DNA of 64,000 nt, from positions 34,786,501 to 34,850,500 of the forward strand of contig NC_084927.1 in the NCBI RefSeq assembly GCF_958298935.1, in the 5' to 3' direction. The translations under genes and the position numbers were made by a program. Positions 47,701 through 58,804 of this stretch are shown here, piece after piece. Under the pieces are notes generated by a model, which saw only the letters and a list, made by a program, of their open reading frames with translations, searched no databases and was not told where the DNA came from. This DNA is from Phragmites australis. Taxonomy: Eukaryota > Streptophyta > Magnoliopsida > Poales > Poaceae. Every line of letters begins with the position of its first letter. The stretch's first letter is position 1.

Positions 47701-48965
47701 AAAGGGCGAGTGGGTGAGCTCGGGAGTCGGTTAAAAATGGTTGGGTTGGGCGGGGCGCGGTGGCCGTGGCGACTGTTTTTTATTTTTATTTTACCGGCGT
47801 GCACGCAGCAACGCGGCAGAACCAGGACCCGGGCCCGGTCGCTCGGTCAGCAGCACCCCCTTCCACGTCCACTCTCCCGTGGTCCCCGCCTCTTACATCT
47901 GCGGCAACGCCGTGCCTACGTGGCGCGGCGGTCTACCCTGATGTCTGAATCCTCGTTGGAACAGGCATGGAAGCCATGCGATTAATCTTCCGCATCAACA
48001 ACGGTGTTGCATGCGATTCTGTTTACAACAAGTGCTCAGGGCATTTCTAAGCTATGTGATTGGTTTATCCTGGCATGGCTAAATTTGTTAGTTTAGTCAT
48101 CCGCTCGGTTGATTCATTAGATGAGACACTGTGGAATTATATATATAGTTAGTCTAACAGCTAACCATCTAAACAAGATACTTATATAGTATGGACTGAT
48201 TGTTTATTTGCATAAAAAGATATTAATCTGACAGATACGATCTATACAAACAAGACCTTGAACAAACACCCACACCTATAATATATATATTGTTTGAAAC
48301 CTTATCTTAATCACAGTAATATTATACTACCGTGTATCAGTGCACAAGAATTTCATAAAGAATATGGAGTAAACATGAATATATAACATTATGACTCTGA
48401 AAATAAAAAATACTAACCAGCTTCTTGTCAATAGTATCGATCCAGTCGAAGTCAGTCTCCTGTCAAAACTTGCCCATCAACCTGCTAGTGGTGTAATACG
48501 TGTATTAGCCTCGATTTTTAATCCCAGAGCCGTAACAAATACAGCAGGTCGATCGGCAAGGGAGTACGCATGCATGTGCCTACTCGATCCGTTCGTCCGT
48601 TCAAAAAATGCCAGCTCGGCCGTCCAATCCAATTGCGCTGCAAGTTGCAACAGTAATGATATATCACATCACACGCGTAGCTCTGTTGGCACGGCAAGAG
48701 AAAAAGGCGCCGCTGCGTTAAGTACGCTGACGTGCTGGGCCAGAGCAGAAAGGGCTAGCTTGTCGGAAGGCACGCCGCGGAAAGCACGCCGCGGTCGTCA
48801 TGCATCCCGGCGAGCGCGTGCGTTCCCATGCAGACGCAGGGGCGTGCTGCCGTGCGGTACGTGACGTACGCTCGTCCTTGCGGGACCACGCCGCGTGTCC
48901 CGATGACGATGCACTCGCCGGGGCTGGACCACGCCGCGTTCCCCAGTGCCTAGCTGCGTGCGCAG

Positions 48966-49310
48966 GTGGACTCCATCGGCGAAGACTTTGACACCGAGAG
49001 GGGGAGGGAGAGGCAGAAGCGCGCGAGCGAGCGTCGCGGTAAAAGCAACCGCGGCGGCCTTGTCACGTTGATGGTGGACGACGTACGGTACGCGGCCGCG
49101 GCCGGGGCACATGGTGAAGTCGCCGCGGCCTTTCACGCCAGTCAGGCACCGAGCGCCCGTGCTGGTTTCTGACCGTCGCGCGAGATGTGCCGCGGCCGGA
49201 CACGGCAGGTTGTGCAGTAGCGTCGGCGGTTGCAACCCAACGTTCGGTGGCAGGTCTACTGCTGCTGCTGCTGGATCTAGCGTGCCGGCAGGGCGGCGCG
49301 CGGCTCGGCA
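48966..49310. repeat. GC-rich duplicated segment, copy A
   Basis: Matches 50802-51180 in the same orientation. Shared words in order are CGGCGAAGAC, GTCGCGGTA, AAGCAACCGCGGCGGC, GTGA(A/G)GTCGCCGCGGCC, GCGC(G)CGTGCTGGT, AACGTTCGGTGG and GGGCGGCG. Both copies are CpG-rich and carry open frames on both strands. I recognise no product. Confidence 0.7.
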
Positions 49311-49740
49311 CACGCATCATCGACAGCTCCACACGCACGTGCTTACTTCCTCGGCACATCGTCTTCCGGTGTGCATAGTCCAGTTGGTCCATCGGGTGCA
49401 GTGATTTTTTATTTCGGTGCTACTTTGCGATATCCGGGGTTTTTTGGTGGCCAACGAAAAATAATAATATATATTTTCGGAATTTTCGTTTTTATTTTAT
49501 TTTTTATATTGATTTAAAATAGTATGATGGCTTCAATTAGCATATACAAATGCCTAGTCCTGTGGCTAGGATGTTAATACTTGTGGAGTACGCCATGATT
49601 AGTGATATCTTCGTGTTGAAAAAAAATCTCGTTGACGGAGCTCCTAGTTTCTCTAGTACTCCGTGCATGTTTTTAAGATGTTTAAGCATTGACCTTGCTC
49701 TTTTTTTTAATGGCGTGACCCACCTGCACGGTCTTCCAGA

Positions 49741-50030
49741 GACAAGGGGCGGGTGCTGTACGGCGTGAGTTGTCATGCTCACATCTTGAAGCCTGGTAGT
49801 CTGGTCATGCTTATATGCTTGCCGGCGGTCGAGTAACTATGCTATACATCTTAGTTACTATTTATATCTTTTTAGTCTAATTAAAAAAAGTAGTGTTTAG
49901 TTATTCATAGGAAGATATATTATATGACAAGAGGCAGGTGCTGCTCCAAGGCGTGAGTTGTCAGGCTCACACCTTGAAGCCTGGTAGTCTGGTCATGCTT
50001 ATGCTTGCTACCGGTCAAGTAGCTATGCTA
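49741..50030 (+). repeat. Tandem duplication of about 185 bp
   Basis: GACAAG(G/A)GGC(G/A)GGTGCTG occurs at 49741 and 49926. After each come GCGTGAGTTGTCA, GCTCACA, CTTGAAGCCTGGTAGTCTGGTCATGCTTAT and GTAGCTATGCTATACATC-like words. The copies remain close in sequence, so the duplication is fairly recent. Confidence 0.85.
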
Positions 50031-50801
50031 TACATCATGTGCGTCGGGTTGCTTGCATGTTTAAGTTTGATCCGTATCTATGAGCCAAGCTTATTTTAGT
50101 TAGGCTGACTAAATATATATAGTAGCAATTTGTTTAACTATCTAATCTCTTCAGTCTAATTAATAAAAGACAGTATTTGGTTTCTCGTAAAAAATATATT
50201 ATATGAGATAGAAATGAACAAATAAGTGTTATTATGATATTTATTTATATCATTGTACTTTTAACGTTCAGCTTATCTTATTAAGCTTTGATATTCTTTA
50301 AAATACATTAGAATCACTTAATACGTAATAATCACACATAATAGCATTGTTAGCTAGACACCGGTTTGTATTCAGCGAGTCTAGCTATGTAGAAACACTC
50401 GAATTGTACGTTCCTATAGAGCCATGCTAAACCAGACAACTAAACGCACCCTTAGTGAACAGTGGTCATCTCCAGTGTGGATAACGGGTAGAATGATAGC
50501 TCTAGTGCACAGCACGTTAGTGCTCCCGTCGAGTTAAGCTTGCTCCCAACTACCCGACGCTGTGTGATCTGAAAAATCCGTCGTGGCAAGCTTACAACTT
50601 GGATCCATTTCTCAATTCTGACGCTAGCGTCGGGCCACATACTTCCCTAATTCGTTCATTCAGTTCCAGGCTGGAGTAGCATCATTATCGGCATTGCCAC
50701 TCGGAGAGAGGGACCATGTCGTGCGTTGGCTTGGTGAGTCCTGTCTCCTGTACGATCGATGCATGCGATGGTGACTGCGCCGCGTCGCCGTGCGTGCAGT
50801 G

Positions 50802-51180
50802 GGTGGAGTCGCGGCGAAGACCAACACGCGCGTTCACGAGTCCGAGAGGCGCGTCGCGGTAGAAATTAAAGCAACCGCGGCGGCTGCTTGTCTCCCGGTA
50901 CGTGACGGCGGTGGGCACCCGCGACCGTGGGGCGCGTGCGGTGAGGTCGCCGCGGCCATTCACACCACACCCAGACAGAGCCTGGCGCGCGCTGGTCTCG
51001 GACGACCGTCGGAGGAGCCGTGCCGCAGCAGTACCCGGAACGCGACAAGCTGTGCAGCAGCGAATCCGTTTTGTCCAACCGCGCCGCGGCGGTTACGGTA
51101 GAACGTTCGGTGGTGCTACTACTACCGTATACCTCGGACCACGGAGACGTGCCGCCTCTAGCGGGCGGCGGCTCGGAAGC
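50802..51180. repeat. GC-rich duplicated segment, copy B
   Basis: Second copy of the segment at 48966-49310, about 1.84 kb away, diverged by many substitutions and indels. The tandem duplication at 49741-50030 lies between them. Confidence 0.7.
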
Positions 51181-52255
51181 TCCAGGCGGACGGGCTCGCA
51201 TGTCTCATGGATCGGCTGTGCCACACGGACGTGGTTTTCTGGCATCGGTCATTGAACGTTATTCTCCAATTGAAACATAGAGAAGTCCCACAGCGTTACT
51301 TGGCCGGGTTTGGCTGTCCACGGGGTTCGCCGGTTGCCCGGTTGGTTTTTAGCAACGTTCAGATCGGTTGGATTTGTCTGCTGTCTGTTTAGTATTTTTT
51401 AGTGTAGGTATTGTTCTGTTTAGTTTATTGTTGTATTGTCATCCCAGTGTTATCAGCTGATTTTTCTTTCTAAAACTCTACCTTTGTTAAGACTTTCAGA
51501 TCCGATTTTACTTATAAATTAAATCAATTATCTCTTCTTTATATTTCCAGATCCGGTTTTACTTATATATACTAGCACATTAACCCGTGCGACTGCACAG
51601 GCTAGAAATTTAGTTTACAACTTAATTATAGATATTTGTGTTAATAATAGTTGTATGCTAAGATACATCAACTATTTATATTTAAATATTGAAATGTAAA
51701 ATATAAATGTAATTTTTGTTCATAATATTATAATCATGTTTATTATTTGTGAATAGATCTAATTTATAATTTTCATTTATGTGTTATGCAAATTGATTTT
51801 TATTTCTTTCTTGATTTTTTGAAATTATTATTATTTTTAATCTCGCCACCGTATCTCATATTATTTTTTAAAATACATTAGAAATTCTTTGATATTATTT
51901 TTATGCGATAATCTGTAATATATTTGCGTTCTGTTATTTTAATTTTGTAATGTTTGATTACACGTATATTTAATTGGCATATTTTAATTGATTTGGAAAA
52001 GTGTGTTGATTGCTAACGTAACTAAGTTGGAGTTTACTAACGTAAATTTGTTAGATAAAGGGTATCTACAACCAAAAAAAAGGAAGAAAATCTAAGATTA
52101 TTTTAAAATTAACGTGAAGGCAAAAAAAAAAACTCTAATTAGTAAATATAAGATGCGCTCGGCTGAGCTCTAGCTGGTCGTAATCTTTAAAAAAAAGTCC
52201 CACAGCTACCGCGAGTCACTTACGTCGGCCGCGAGCTCCTCACCCCTCTCCAAAG

Positions 52256-52664
52256 TCAACCGAAACATGCTACTAGCACTCCACCGACGCCCACACCATC
52301 CATCCCGCTGCCTCCGTCTGCATCGTAGCCATCCTTGTTCTGGCAACCTCCAGATCCGTACGCAGCAATGGGAAGTTTGGGAGGCTGCAGCTGAATCAAC
52401 CCCAAGTTGCAGTTGTGTGGTGCAACGAGGTAGCCTGGAGTGCGATCGCAACTCCGAAATACTATAATAACATAATTGGCTATGTGACGTCTTTGTTCGG
52501 GTTGAGCATCGACTGTCTTCAAGACTGTCGTCAGTGTTTCCCAGATTTGACGAAGGCTAGCATGTTCTAAATCGCCGAAGTCTAATGAAGCACAGTACAA
52601 ATCTAGATGATTGGTTGAGTAATTTTCATTAACAATGACTACTAGGCTCTTTCTTTGGGCTTAT
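52256..52664 (-). other. Coding-like frame of unknown origin
   Basis: From just after a stop codon near 52667 the minus strand stays open for over 130 codons. The upstream half (SLVVIVNENYSTNHL, DLYCASLDFGDLEHASLRQI, WETLTTVLKTVDAQPEQRRH) looks like real protein: balanced composition with acidic and hydrophobic alternation suggesting helices. The first in-frame ATG is at 52600. I do not recognise the family. It could be an exon of an unannotated gene or a fragment captured by a transposon. Confidence 0.35.
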
Positions 52665-53628
52665 GACCTTTACACACATGTAAATACCCCCCTTTTTTAA
52701 TGAGAATAGAAAAAAAAAACAGTAGGGGACTCCCTGTTGTTCCGGTAAAAAAAAAAAACCGAGGAGGCAGCCGGGGACTGTCAGCAGGTCAATCGGCGAG
52801 CACGTTAGAAAAAGCCATTGGATGCAGTCGTCATGGCACAACCGCGGGTCCCCAACGACATCATTCGTCACTGATGTGTGTTTTGATCTCGAAGTTTCTC
52901 TCAAGCGGCACACCTATTTTCATTTCGATGGTTGGTCATGCAGCCAGCAGCCCTTGGAGCAACTACCATGCGTCATCCTGGCTCCTGGCTCTACAACCAT
53001 GTAATTTGAGAGGAAATTCTCAAAACTTTGTACTTTGTTTCCACTGAAATATTTTATATGAGCTTTATCCCCAAAAAAAATGCTACTGCGCAGGAACAGT
53101 GCTCGGCGAGCGGCGAGCAACGTCCACTTGGATCTGGGCCGACCCAACTTCCACTTCAATCTGGGCCGCTGCTCCGCTCACCAGCATGGGGTGGTCGGTG
53201 TTCCGTCTGCCGACGACCAGAGATCGGACCTCGCCGCTTTCCGGTCATGTCTTACACCTGCAAGCTTCCCTCTCCCTCCTCTTGTCGAGCTAAGCGTACT
53301 CCCAATTGCGGTGACCTGAAAACCCGTCCCTGGCAAGCGTGCAACCTGGATCACTTCTCATGCTGGCACAGGCACTGGACCACATCCGCACGCCGTTCGT
53401 TCTCGCTTGTAGGCTGAAGTATAGCATCACTCGCACTGAAACAACACGGCAGCCGATGCTCGTCACGCGATACGCAGCGCCGGCCGTTGCTGGCGGCGTG
53501 GCTGCCGTCGCGACTCGCAGGCCACCGTGCTCGGCGTCAGTTCGTCCTTCCAGGAACGCCACACGCGTGTATCGTATCATGCTGTGCAGTAGGCGAAACG
53601 GAGGCATTGGCCAAAGCTCTAAAATGTG

Positions 53629-53766
53629 TCATCTCAGAAGAGCAAACATCGATCTGGAACTCTGCTACGTTTCCTCATTTCAGCAGAACAAATATAGATC
53701 TGAAACCCCCCTACATACTCTCATTTCAGAGGAGCAAACATCGATCTGGAACTGGAATGAACTTGA
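53629..53766 (+). repeat. 46-bp tandem repeat, three copies
   Basis: Units starting TCAT(C/T)TCAG at 53629, 53675 and 53721 each continue with AGAGCAAACATCGATCTGGAAC or a close variant (AGAACAAATATAGATCTGAAAC in the middle copy). Period is exactly 46. Copies 1 and 3 are closer to each other than to copy 2. Confidence 0.85.
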
Positions 53767-54418
53767 ATTTGGTTTCGCTAATCAAAAGTACTGGAACTTT
53801 TCTAACACATTCTGATTCCATTTGGGCACTACAAACTGATACAGATTTGGCCATTGTCACTTGGCAAGGCTACAACTGGAGAAGTAAATTCTGGCATCCA
53901 AGTAACTGCAATTGAAACCATGTGGAACAACACCAACTGAAAAATAGAGGCATGCGAAGTTACTTCTAGTATCCAAACAACCGGGTTCGGCTAGTTTGCA
54001 TGGAAGTGCAAAATGACAACGTAAGAATTATGAATCTGAAATTTCCATACATCCTTTGATACAAAGAAACCAGGTGAACAATACATACCGTAAGTTCAGA
54101 GACAGCGCGATATTATTAGTACGATTTATACAGGTCGTACAGGCAGAAGTACATGGGCAGTGGTCAAACAAATAGCATGATACAGCAGTATGTCAAGGAA
54201 AAACTTGACATTTTCGTGTCACATCTTTTTTTTTTGGTTTGGTAATCTACACAAAAAAATCCTATTATTCTACACTTGTCAAGCAGGAGAGAGCCCAAAA
54301 GAATAGGAAGTGAATTGACACAGCTAAAACACCTAAATGATCCATATAACACAATTTTACATCAAGACCATGGCTACAAAGCAAGATTCTTTAGTGGTCT
54401 CCCACACATCAGAAATCC

Positions 54419-56947
54419 TCAAGTATCCAGTTCCTCTCTGATACTTGATGGCTTCGAGTGAAGTTCCTCTTCACCCTCTCCGATGTGAGGAAGGCTAAAC
54501 GATATATCAGCAAATCTCAATTCACCGCTTCCAAATGATTCAGAATCCACATTGCGCTTGTAAGTTTCATGGAGCTGCAGCACATACTCAAGATGCCACA
54601 GAACCTCACCCATTGATGGCCTGCTTCTCCCATCATCTGCGAGACATTTCTCCACAATCTCACCAAACTTCTTCAAGGATTCTGATGAAAAATCACCATC
54701 CAACCGTGGATCCATAATTGCTTCCAGTGAACGCTGGCGCTGCCATCTCATCGCCCATTCTGCCAAGTTGATTTGATCCTTCGGCAATGTGGGGTCTATC
54801 ACTGGCCTTGCGCAAGCAACTTCAAAGAGCACCACCCCAAAAGAATACACATCGGATTTTTGTGTGAGTTGCTGCCTCCGGAAGTACTCAGGGTCTAGGT
54901 ATCCAAAGCTTCCCTTGACTGCTGTACTAACATGGGTCTGGTCAAGTGTTGGTCCGGTTTTTGACAACCCAAAGTCTGCTATTTTAGCAACAAAGTTGTC
55001 ATCCAACAGGATGTTAGTAGTCTTTACATCCCGGTGGATTATACCTCGATCTGCTCCTGTGTGGAGGTAGTGAAGCCCACGGGCCGCACCAATGCACGCA
55101 TCAATCCGTTGCTTCCATGTCAGAGGAGATAGGCCATTCCCGTAGAGATGGCTTCGCAGTGTCCCCTTAGCCATGTATTCGTAGACAAGAATCATCTCCT
55201 TCTGCTCTTCGCAATAGCCAATCATTGCGACAAGGTGCCGGTGCCTAAGCTTGGAAAGCATCTCAATCTCCGTTTCGAATTCTTTCAGACCCTGGCCACA
55301 TAATGGATTAGCACGTTTGATCGCCACTGTAGTGCCCTCACCGAGCTCACCTTTGTAGACCTTGCCAAAACCTCCAGTACCAATGACTAAGGACTCGTCG
55401 AAGTTCTTTGTGGCAGCCCTAATCTCCGCAATGCTGAATCTTCTTCCCATCCTATGACCAATGGAAGAGGCATTTCGTGCCAAGGATGATTTACTGGCTG
55501 CACGGGCATCTGTAGTGCTTTTCATAGCCTCATGAAGGACCAGCGGATGCCAACCGGGAGGGGCCTCCTTGTCAACAGCTTTCCGTTTCTTTCTTATATA
55601 ACACCATGAGAACAGAAAAACACCTGTAAGCACCACAAAAGAAGCTGAGCCAATACCAACTTCTTCCCACAAATCTATTTTCTTTTTCCCCTTGGAAGAA
55701 TCCCTTTGGTTGGCCATGTCAATATGACCAAGCACATAGGCGAGGTTGCCATTCTTGCTTAGCTTAAATATCTCCAAACCATTCAGAAGTGCATCAGTGC
55801 CTGAAGCACTGGTCATGGAGTCAGGGCCTAGCTGAAGCCAAAGTGAGTCTGCCTGCAGCGGCAAGTCGTCAAAGTAGTCCTCATGATATGCTTTGTTAAT
55901 GCCCCCAGCCCTGACATACACATCATAGTTCTCAGCAGCTGTCTTGTTGTTGATGTAGATCTTGAAGATCCTCTGGTTGGGCTTGTCATAGACAAGCTCA
56001 CAGAAATGAAGGCGGACCAAGTAATCAAAGTTTGGGTGGACATAGAATCGCCATGACACGTTGAACCTCTTGTCCACAACCATGTTGTTGCCCATGATTC
56101 TTGCAGTCTCGTAGACATCAATGGGCACAAGTAAGGAGTCATTGCTTGAGACATACATTATGCTTGAGGCATTGGACACAATCTGTGCAGCATTTGTAGA
56201 AAACATGAATGCTTCATCAGTGTACCATGGCCTATGGAGATACTGATCACTGGAAGATTTAAGTGCAGGTCCTCCAATATTCAGCCGGTACATTGTCTCG
56301 ACACCTCTGTTGCTTAAGCCAAGAGGAAGCTGCTCACCTGCACCGCCAACTTTGTTCACTGTATCATTGAACAAATTATCTGGGGTGAGCATGACCTCAA
56401 TTGCAGTCACAAAGGCAAATGATCCAGGGCTTGGATCAAACTCAATCTGCAGGCCACGAACACCAATGACAAGAAAGTACTCCTTTACAACTGCACTGAT
56501 GACCGAATTGCTCGCAGAGGACCTCCAAACAATCTCCTCTGACACATTGAATTTTGAAACAAGCTTGAAACCACTTGCAGTGACATCAAACACAGAATTG
56601 TTTGCACTAAAATTCCCGAACGTTGAGGGAAAGAAGTGTAACCTGATGCAGTAGTTTCCTGGCAGCACACTAATGTGATACCAAGACGTCAAGTTAAAGA
56701 AACGGGCAGAACGGTAAACCGGTCCGAAGATTTCATCGGTATAGCTGTTCCCAGTCAATGAAGCAGCAAACCCAGGGCTGCTCAAGGTAAAGTTACTCCC
56801 AGGGGCAATGTCACCGTTCCATCTCCGCCCATCAGCATCAACAGTCCCGTTTGAGCCACAGTTCAGAAGCAATTCGCTTCCATGAGCTTGCAGGAACTGC
56901 AAGTTGATAAATGCAATGCTCACTACAGCTAGCACAACTGGACTCAT
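54419..56947 (-). CDS. HERK2-like CrRLK1L receptor kinase (malectin-like)
   Basis: Plasma-membrane receptor kinase of the FERONIA/THESEUS/HERCULES family, closest by recalled sequence to Arabidopsis HERK2 (At1g30570). These proteins sense cell-wall state and RALF-type signals during growth. The protein is 842 residues in one coding exon. A signal peptide (1-22) is followed by a malectin-like ectodomain with many N-glycosylation sites (about 24-390), one membrane segment (about 431-450), and a kinase with glycine loop GTGGFGKVYKG (523-), VAIKR (Lys544), HRDVKTTN (638-645), DFG (658-660) and GYLDPEYFRRQQL. All catalytic residues are present. The ATG at 56947 was chosen because an acceptor (TTTTAG|GTTCTTG at 57009/57008) places the more upstream Met inside a leader intron and because the signal peptide starts here. 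The leader looks three-exonic (below 57008, 57138-57183, from 57299 up). Confidence 0.93.
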   Translation of the reverse strand: MSPVVLAVVSIAFINLQFLQAHGSELLLNCGSNGTVDADGRRWNGDIAPGSNFTLSSPGFAASLTGNSYTDEIFGPVYRSARFFNLTSWYHISVLPGNYCIRLHFFPSTFGNFSANNSVFDVTASGFKLVSKFNVSEEIVWRSSASNSVISAVVKEYFLVIGVRGLQIEFDPSPGSFAFVTAIEVMLTPDNLFNDTVNKVGGAGEQLPLGLSNRGVETMYRLNIGGPALKSSSDQYLHRPWYTDEAFMFSTNAAQIVSNASSIMYVSSNDSLLVPIDVYETARIMGNNMVVDKRFNVSWRFYVHPNFDYLVRLHFCELVYDKPNQRIFKIYINNKTAAENYDVYVRAGGINKAYHEDYFDDLPLQADSLWLQLGPDSMTSASGTDALLNGLEIFKLSKNGNLAYVLGHIDMANQRDSSKGKKKIDLWEEVGIGSASFVVLTGVFLFSWCYIRKKRKAVDKEAPPGWHPLVLHEAMKSTTDARAASKSSLARNASSIGHRMGRRFSIAEIRAATKNFDESLVIGTGGFGKVYKGELGEGTTVAIKRANPLCGQGLKEFETEIEMLSKLRHRHLVAMIGYCEEQKEMILVYEYMAKGTLRSHLYGNGLSPLTWKQRIDACIGAARGLHYLHTGADRGIIHRDVKTTNILLDDNFVAKIADFGLSKTGPTLDQTHVSTAVKGSFGYLDPEYFRRQQLTQKSDVYSFGVVLFEVACARPVIDPTLPKDQINLAEWAMRWQRQRSLEAIMDPRLDGDFSSESLKKFGEIVEKCLADDGRSRPSMGEVLWHLEYVLQLHETYKRNVDSESFGSGELRFADISFSLPHIGEGEEELHSKPSSIREELDT

Positions 56948-57007
56948 CTGAACGTCACTCACTGCCAACTCTTGGCTCTTGCAGGTCTCATTTAGTCCAC
57001 ACAAGAA

Positions 57008-57600
57008 CCTAAAATTAAACAAAAAAGCTTAAATACAACAATTACAAGAGGTAGGACTACTACAATAAGGAAAAATATTGATAAAATTTCATCGTTTTTC
57101 ATTCAGATCCAAATCTTCAAAGAAACAAGGCACTTACCAAAGCAAGAAGCAGAATTTCACCGTCTCCCGGTGCTCCGCCGCCGCTGAAACCGAGATCCCA
57201 ACCAAGAACACGCACACTACATCAGCTCAGATCCCACAAGATCTCAAGAAAACGACAGGCCAGGCTAAAAAGGTCAAATCGAGCTGCAATCTTCTTACCT
57301 GCATTAGACCGAACGCAGGGAAGGCAACCACAAGCGCCCAAATGCTGCCTTGGTTGGATCGAGGAAGCGCAAGAAAGGTGGGATATTTGCTTCAAAGGTT
57401 GTTGATTTCTTGCATCTTTCACTGTAACGTCTCACAAGAATCGATGAGGGGCAATCCTTCTGCAAGGATAGGGCCTATCGAGTATACGAGTGGATAACTT
57501 TGTCCTCTGGGGATGATCGATTTCTTGGATGGGTGGGTGGATGGATTGGTTTCTATGAGAGCACAAGAGAGACAGGAGTGTAGCCAGGACGAGGAGGGAA
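57008..57600 (-). promoter_or_regulatory. Spliced 5' leader of the HERK2-like gene
   Basis: On the minus strand, donor CAG|GTAAGAAG at 57299/57298, acceptor GTTTCAG before 57183, donor TTTG|GTAAGTGC at 57138/57137, and acceptor TTTTAG before 57008 outline a leader with a 46-base middle exon. This is read from consensus splice sites only. No TATA box is evident above it. Confidence 0.45.
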
Positions 57601-58804
57601 AAGAAAATGGAGCAACTATTGTGGTTTGTGGAGCAAGCGCTACTGGAGCACAGCACTCTGCTGTCTCCTCACCGTGCTCGCTCGCTGACGTGTACGCTAG
57701 TAGCACTGTAGCAGCTGTGCGGCTGTGCGTTGATGTTGATTTGGGGAATCCGTGTCCTCTGACTTTTGGCAGAAAAGGCATAGGCAAACAATGCCCACAG
57801 CAGTTGGATCGAGGATAGAGGTTTCAGATCTTCTACTACAGGTATTCGATGAATATTATTTAGCTTCTGTGGGCTGTGCAAACTACCCTAACAATTTTCC
57901 CTGTTGGTAAAAAAGAGATTCACCATTTCTAAATGAAGTCTTGACCAAGCTTGCAAGGAGCTAAACTAGAATCAGTTTAGAACTATGTTTTCTGTAGCAT
58001 TTATGTCTCGGTACAAATTTGTCCGGACACCCAACAATTCTCCACTCAGAAAAATGCAAGATGGCTCTTCTTCCTGCTGCTGCTGCTCTACCTTCTGGGC
58101 AGTGGGGCCCCCATTGGCTCGGCTAAATTGTTGCTTTCCCTCCTGAAAAGTGGGGACTGGAGAGAGTGGTGGTTTGTTCGAGAGAGAGAGAATCCAATCA
58201 CATTCCATTGGGTGGGAGGTGGTGGTGGGTCACATGGATGGAGGGTACAGCAACACATGGCTCTGTTCCTTCCTCTTGTGCCTGAATGCAGATGCAGATG
58301 ATGGTGCTGCCCTTGCGCATCGTTGTGTAATTGTGTTCACAGGAATGGGGCAGCAGATCGCTGGCCAGTGAGTCAGTGACCGACATTACGGGATGGCCTT
58401 CACTTCACCTTTCTTTCCTGACGACAAGCCTAGTGTAGATCGAATGTGCTAGATTTGAATGAGAGATTTCCAACACACGGTAAGTGTTGTACTGAGTGTT
58501 GTACTGTTGTACAAGAGATGTTATCACTCCCAGTTCAGATCCAAGTTCAGAAACCAGAACGACAAGTAAATTACCAGCGATTCCGCTGCATGAACAGTAT
58601 AGAGCGCTAGGTGTTGGCATCTCATCAATTGATCCAGATGCACATGCATGAATTTCGATCGAGAAGCCAGTGCCAGTTGTTGGCCGACACTTCTCAGTTG
58701 CAGGTAAATGTATCATACGAAAAAAAAATGACATCAAGATTCTAGACGCTGACGCATGCATTTCAAAATGAAGAAAAAGAAAAGGACGCCAACACACATA
58801 CAGT
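57601..58804. other. Upstream region of the HERK2-like gene, no other gene recognised
   Basis: Presumed promoter DNA for the minus-strand receptor kinase. Short frames on both strands have no domain. Nothing else is supported. Confidence 0.45.

Larger units (their letters stand above)
47701..54418. other. Long gene-poor spacer with local duplications
   Basis: No recognised intact gene in 6.7 kb. It holds a GC-rich duplicated segment (48966-49310 and 50802-51180), a tandem duplication of about 185 bp (49741-50030), AT-rich sequence with a transposon-like TACTAGCACATTAACCCGTGCG word near 51570, a 46-bp triple repeat (53629-53766), and a minus-strand coding-like frame (52256-52664). Large open frames at 48798-49313 follow the GC-rich composition. 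Confidence 0.5.

Noticed and set aside
48798..49313. Minus-strand 171-codon frame in the 49-kb block
   Set aside because: The region is very GC-rich and open in several frames; the duplicate at 51 kb does not keep this frame intact.
56948..57022. Upstream Met extending the receptor kinase by 25 residues
   Set aside because: The codons cross a TTTTAG|G splice acceptor, and a signal peptide starts at the downstream Met.
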